Source: Climacium dendroides
Taxonomy: Eukaryota > Streptophyta > Bryopsida > Hypnales > Climaciaceae
DNA length: 64,000 bases
Assembly (NCBI GenBank): GCA_950106755.1
Contig: OX467084.1
Span: 29,639,213-29,703,212, forward strand
Reading direction: 5' to 3'
A program made the translations under genes and the position numbers. Below are positions 58,794 to 64,000 of this stretch, in pieces. How positions within the stretch are numbered: the first letter of the stretch is position 1; each line of letters begins with the position of its first letter. The notes below the pieces were generated by a model. That model saw nothing but the letters and a program-made list of their open reading frames with translations, ran no database searches and was not told the DNA's origin.

Positions 58794-61671
58794 GGATCAA
58801 CGCTTCAGGTACCTAATGACTCCTGTCCAGTTCTGGAACCAACATTCTGGTCGATTACTTATTCTGCGCTGGAAGTGACGTAGTTACTTCTTCCAGCCAG
58901 GAGTAGGCCAGGTCTGCGTAACGAAAGCTAACCAAGCTTATGAACTTAATCGGGAAGCCGAAGAGTCTTCAATTGGAACACCTCCTGCATGACTGCGAAA
59001 CCAACTCGCACGCAAATCCTGCTTTCTCTTTTCAATCGATCCCAGAAATGAAAAAGAAAAATAATCTCGATCGAGCATATAGTCACGCACCTTAATTAAT
59101 GTCATTCAGAATGGACAACTGCGCAGGGGGAGCATCATGCCCGCTTCAGCCTAGCTCCCAGAGTCCCAGAAGAGGAAGATAGGAATCAAGCCAAAGCCAG
59201 CAAGCAGGCAGAGGTAAGGTATAAGTTATGACAATTTGTGAGATGTTAATGAACTTACTGTCCCCCAACTATCTAAACGATCAGTCTGCAATACTTGACC
59301 GAGCTTAATTAACTCATTTACCGCGGGAGCAACCACACTGTGTCCAGACAGAGTTGTAAGAAACTGATGGCAGTCCCCCGCATTGATGAGGCCGCAGGAG
59401 CGGGACTTCGGGGTAGTTCTGCCCTCTGAGCTTTGGATTTTGGAAAGCGTGAAAGAAAGATATGCCAGACTGCTGGATACAGTAGTTTGTTTTCATTGGG
59501 CGCACATGAAACGAACGGACATTTCAGACAGCTTCGCTACTGCCTGCCAAGTCCAGGCACCGTATTTTTCATTCAAGGTAGGACGGGAAAATACTATACG
59601 AAATTCGAAGAGCCAGTTCTCGATGACTTACGTGAGTTATTTGGATTAGATTCAAGCTTCTGTCCTGCTACAACCGGCTGCAGTTGCTATTGTTTGGAAC
59701 CAGGAGAACCGGCGGTTGCAACATGGAATGTCTTTCGGCACCTGCAGGCAGGCACTGCATCGAGCACTGACTCTGGAGTCTGGAGGCATCAAATGACGAG
59801 AACACCAACTTCGAGACCCATATCGACTAATGGGCCAAGCAAGAGTACTGCTGACTAAATTGTGGAGTGCACATCTCGGCCTGCGTGCCACTTACGGCCG
59901 TCTGTACGATGCAATAGAATAACGAGGAAAAAAGGGCTGCCATGGCCACCGACAACAGCTTGCCACAAATTAGTAGGCACAGTCAGAGGCATATATATAT
60001 CCATATATGTATCTTATCAAAACATGACGCAGATATCGCAGAGGAACTGGAGTTAACCGCGTGGCTGTGAGCACCAGCATCTTTCTGGTATAGGGTGTCC
60101 AAAGGACCGATCATCGGCTAATGTAGACTCCACCGCAGTGCTGGTGATGATTCCGTAAAGACCGTGTACTGTACAACAAAGCACCACTTAAGTTAGTACC
60201 TTCAAAAGGGAAGTACATCAATGAGGCTCTCATTGTAGTGATCGAGGATTCCAGATTTAATAAGACAAGTTTTGGTCCACATGGGACTACCATGCGTGAG
60301 CGAGAACCCAGCGACGCATCATTTCATAACTTGGAAGCAAAATATGGTCCCTGATCTGGCTCCAGAAAACACATGCTGTGACTGCTCGCTGAGGTAATTC
60401 AAAATTACTGCGGGTGGTCAAGATTAATCCAAGTCTTCCTGAGGCACCTGCCGGTTACATGCAGCATGATTTCAGATATTAAATGCGTGCTCATAATGGG
60501 ACCTCCTGATCACATGCCAAAGGTATCCACCACTAGCCAGCGAGTACGACATACAAGCCTGGAATCACAGCAGGTGATTATGCAGCGGGACAATGCTGGA
60601 AACTGCCGCTGATTAGAGACTTACTACTGGATACAGCTATTTCAGGAAAGCGGGTTCAGATGTGCACAAGAATGGGTGGGGTTGAATCGCCTTGGAAGTG
60701 GGCCTTAAAGCTGTGCGCCGGACACTGGTGCACCTCGTCCTGTTCCCAGTTTCAACCACCTCCGCGAAATGAGTGTCTGCAAAGAGAGTCCATGCTCTTA
60801 ACTGTTGCCACAAGTACGAAGTGGTACCAACCACGAGTTCCCAGGTGCGTGCCAAGTGCCAACTGACTCTCAAGTAACTTGGTGCATTACACCACGACTG
60901 ACCACAGTCACTTAGAGCTAAAGAAGTTCCAGAGGCGGAGTACTTCCCTCAGACATTGAGAACTTGATTTCGCTTAGATTTTTCTTCCATTTTTTTAATC
61001 CTCCCTGCTTTCTCTAGTACTACGTCAGCCTCCAGTGGCTGGCTACGGAAAGCAAGCATCAAAGACAACCTGGTGTTTGCAGTCTCATGCATATCTCACA
61101 AATCACCACAACCTTCTAATCTGTTCTGGTGCCACACTTTTCAGTCTGCTGCGAAACCGACTACGCTGACACCAATCAAGGTGGCGTCAGAGTGGACACA
61201 GACCAGGTCAACCAGCCATACTTCAGCAGCAGAGCAGAGCTAGGCGAAGTTACTGTTCCACAACAGCCCTCGACACGCTGCTCTAGGCAAAAGGGTGCTC
61301 CTCTGCGGGAACATAAAAGGTGGCACAGGGACTTAAAGCCAGGAGCACAAGTAGACAAAACTTGCGTCTCCAAGTGGAATCTAAACTGCAACCAACTGAT
61401 CACCACAAATTCTTGAGGGTTATTCCGGGATCCCACAGATGCCAGGATATAATTCAGGTTCTACAATCATCTGCTCACCCACCCTTCTGGCATTGGTAAG
61501 TCCCTTGAAGTTTCTGAAAAGCTGCCGCCAATGTCAAACAATGTTCATGCAACACCATCCTGCATACAAGGGTAGTCATAGCATTTTTCGGAGTCATGTG
61601 GAGAAATTCGAATGTATTCTCACCAAGCGGGGTAGCGTCATGCATAGGCCATCGAGGGTACTTGAAATTTA

Positions 61672-61727
61672 TATGGTACTTGAATTGTCTGCAAAGAAGT
61701 CTCTTTGCGGACAATTCCAGAACCATA
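61672..61727. ncRNA. Duplicate of the short hairpin
   Basis: Same sequence as 36079-36134, within the second copy. Confidence 0.3.
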
Positions 61728-62377
61728 CAAGTTTAAATGTATTCTGAAAGAGAATACCTGTCGCAGATTCTCGCAAATGCTCAAAACATTTTTCTTCTCT
61801 CCGGGTGTAAAGCATAGATATAAGAAGTGGAATCTCACTGAAATGGAACAGCACTGAACGATATACAATTGGCATACAGCCTTCACATGATGAGTTCTGT
61901 CGCCAAAGGAGTCATGACGTACAAGTTATACTCAAGTGACATGGCACAAATTGATTTGCCCAAATCTGCCATTGCTTTCAAGAAAACACCTCGAATGGGA
62001 ATCCCTCGCAGCAAGGAGGCCCCAGCTGCCCTGAACAGAGAGGCAGTGTACGATACCTTCAGTTCTGCGTAGGTATGCGAGAACAGCATATAGTTTCACA
62101 AAAGTCTATCATTTACCACGACGGCGTTGGCTAATCGAATCACAAAATGAATCTCTTGCGTGCCCCCTATTCCAGCCCAATTCCCCACTTTCCAAGTCAC
62201 AGTCAGTAGCCCATCACAAATTTAGGCGAAGGCAATGTCTGTCATGGTTCAGCTCCAAAAACTAGCGATCAAAGGAATTGTATCAAGCCATTTCAGCTGA
62301 GTTCACTTCAACAAATAATGCTATGCAAATGTAAACCACTTTAGACTGAGGACTGGATGCAATCACTCAACACTAGA

Positions 62378-63799
62378 TCAGGGTGTTGGATTGGGGTATC
62401 TTTCATGAACAGCATCTATTTCTGACAAAACCTCTTCACTCAGATCCACATGGGCTGCATCGAGGACTTCGCGCAACTGCCACAACTCTGTGGCACCAAT
62501 CACTACGCTGATCACCAGTGGACGCTTCAGCACAAAACCTGCATCCCAACAGTAGTGAAAATGAACAATTCACTCATCCACTGAAACCCTTCAGAACCCT
62601 GAACTGATTTGCTAAAGCCCTAAACAGCACATACAAGGCGACCAAAACTAAGAACCAGCTCATGCCAAAACTAAGCTAATATTAGTCCAAGCTTACCGAT
62701 AGCTAATGCAACAGGGCTCAAATTGTGACGTTGTGCAATCTCCACATAGGCCTGACAAAAATAAACAAGCAGTAATATTAGAAAGGGACTACATGTCCTA
62801 CAAAACCTGAACAGTAACAAAGAAGTGGAGATTTGAAGCATCGAAGGATCCAAAGGCGTCCCCACCAGTGATGCTTTCCACTCCAAAGCAAACAGATAGC
62901 AAAAACTAAAAACCTAAAGTAAGACTACTCATTTGAGGTTGCGAGGAACTGATCAAGAGAAAACATCGAACATGGACCAAGTGTCACTCCTGAAAAAAGG
63001 AAAACGAAAGAAAGTAGCATATCCAAATCTCACCCGGATGGCAGGCAGGACATTTGGCTTCGCCATGCTATACCGGCACTCCGCTTCTGCATAGCGTCCT
63101 GGCAAACAAATGGACAAGGCCATCACGTGTAATCTAATGAAGAGAAAATAAAAGAGAAAAAACAAATACTTTTAATTAGTTGAGGATTCCATGGAGGTCT
63201 TAATGAACACGAGAAGGAATGCGTTCCTAGCTCGCACTTGCACGACAAAGTTAAAAACAAAGGATGCACAGCGGCATAACAAGACTTCTCATTAAGCAAA
63301 GTGAGCTTTATTTCAGAGACATGCTCGCACAGATGAAAAATGAAATCTATAAAGAGCTTCACATGCGCCTGCTTCAGTAATCACGAAGGATGTGAACCTC
63401 TTTGAATCCCATCCCAGATGAACAGATCCTGAAAAAGCAGATCATTCAGGAAAAAATACCTCGGTATTTATTGAGGCGATACAGAGAGGATTCACCGTTA
63501 CTAGATAAGTATTTTCCTGTGAGCAGCCCCATTGCCAGTGGACTATACGCAAGTAAACCTACCCTGGATCCACAATCCGGACACCACTATTTAAGACATG
63601 ACAGCTTTCTCGCATTCCCTGAAATCGAGAGTATAATCACATTTACTAACATGGAGAATCCATCAGATACAACCACCTGGCAGGGGAAGTAGGATAGCCA
63701 ACAACAAACCAAACAGCGACGTGCAGGAAAAGACCTCTGATAATGGCAGCATTCAGCAAGGGTCATGTCGAACGTACGACACAATAGATTGTATGCATT
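62378..63799 (-). CDS. Aldo-keto reductase, second copy, last five exons only
   Basis: Exons equivalent to the last five of the gene at 36785-40643: 63735-63799, 63460-63563, 63034-63098, 62697-62751 and 62378-62538 (stop TGA). They encode the stretch from NAYNLLCRTF through GLLAYSPLAMG to the C-terminal SVVIGATELW and the end. The catalytic tetrad exons would lie beyond the window edge, so completeness cannot be judged. Sequence and splice sites are the same as in the first copy. Confidence 0.85.
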
Positions 63800-64000
63800 C
63801 TGTTACGACATCCACAGCAGGGCTGTACCCGGTAAGGCGGATGATACTAGAACCGTTAGGGACGTGATCCCGTCCCCTGTACCGACGCCTTCAACTGCAG
63901 TAACTCGTCTATTCAAGTGGTGTAAGCATGACTGGCTTACATGGCAATCAACACTGATCTGTCGATGGAAATGGGCTGGTCTACTGTCACTCATAGTGGT

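Larger units (their letters stand above)
58794..64000 (+). repeat. Second copy of 33201-38407, apparently identical, cut by window end
   Basis: Every compared line and every translated frame agrees with 33201-38407 at offset 25593, including introns and non-coding sequence. The left boundary is abrupt (58793/58794) with no microhomology beyond a base or two and no terminal repeat. No difference was found by eye; an alignment would give the exact identity. Confidence 0.95.

Overview
The window looks like nuclear DNA of a land plant. It holds a SCARECROW-type GRAS transcription factor, genes with GT-AG introns, a plant-type BTB/POZ gene and plant DNA transposons (CACTA/En-Spm, Stowaway-like and other MITEs). 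The composition alternates between moderate-GC gene islands (about 12-21 kb, 33-49 kb and 58.8-64 kb) and very AT-rich, repeat-filled blocks. Clade was not determined; an early-diverging plant such as a moss is only a guess.

Layout. 1-0.6 kb: an unassigned GC-richer edge. 0.6-12 kb: AT-rich and repetitive. It is dominated by an old inverted duplication whose right arm was split by a 320-bp MITE and by a 5.3-kb CACTA element (TTA target duplication), which itself carries a 216-bp mini-CACTA. 12-21.4 kb: an intact single-exon SCARECROW gene on the minus strand (15676-18267, 863 aa) with 3 kb of moderate-GC flank on each side and a long near-perfect hairpin downstream. 21.4-33 kb: AT-rich and gene-free, with at least four MITE-type elements. 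33-43 kb: a 12-exon aldo-keto reductase gene on the minus strand (36785-40643, 357 aa) arranged head to head, 320 bp apart, with a five-exon thioredoxin-fold gene on the plus strand (40964-42992), which shows an apparent one-base frameshift. 47.5-49.3 kb: a decayed BTB/POZ gene with a MITE in intron 1 and two apparent frameshifts. 46.5-56 kb: three diverged copies of the BTB gene's 3' region, broken up by insertions. 56-58.8 kb: AT-rich with no gene.

From 58794 to the end of the window the sequence repeats 33201-38407 in direct orientation at a constant offset of 25593 bp, with no difference found in the lines compared or in the translated frames. Either a tandem duplication of about 25.6 kb begins a second unit here, or the assembly has repeated itself. 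The second unit contains the last five exons of the aldo-keto reductase gene and is cut by the window end.

The genes form no obvious pathway. SCARECROW is a developmental regulator; the reductase and the thioredoxin-like gene could share a bidirectional promoter and a redox role. The most unusual content is the layered transposon history, including an apparent MITE family with 4-bp target duplications and several CACTA-type miniature hairpins with matching 3-bp target duplications.
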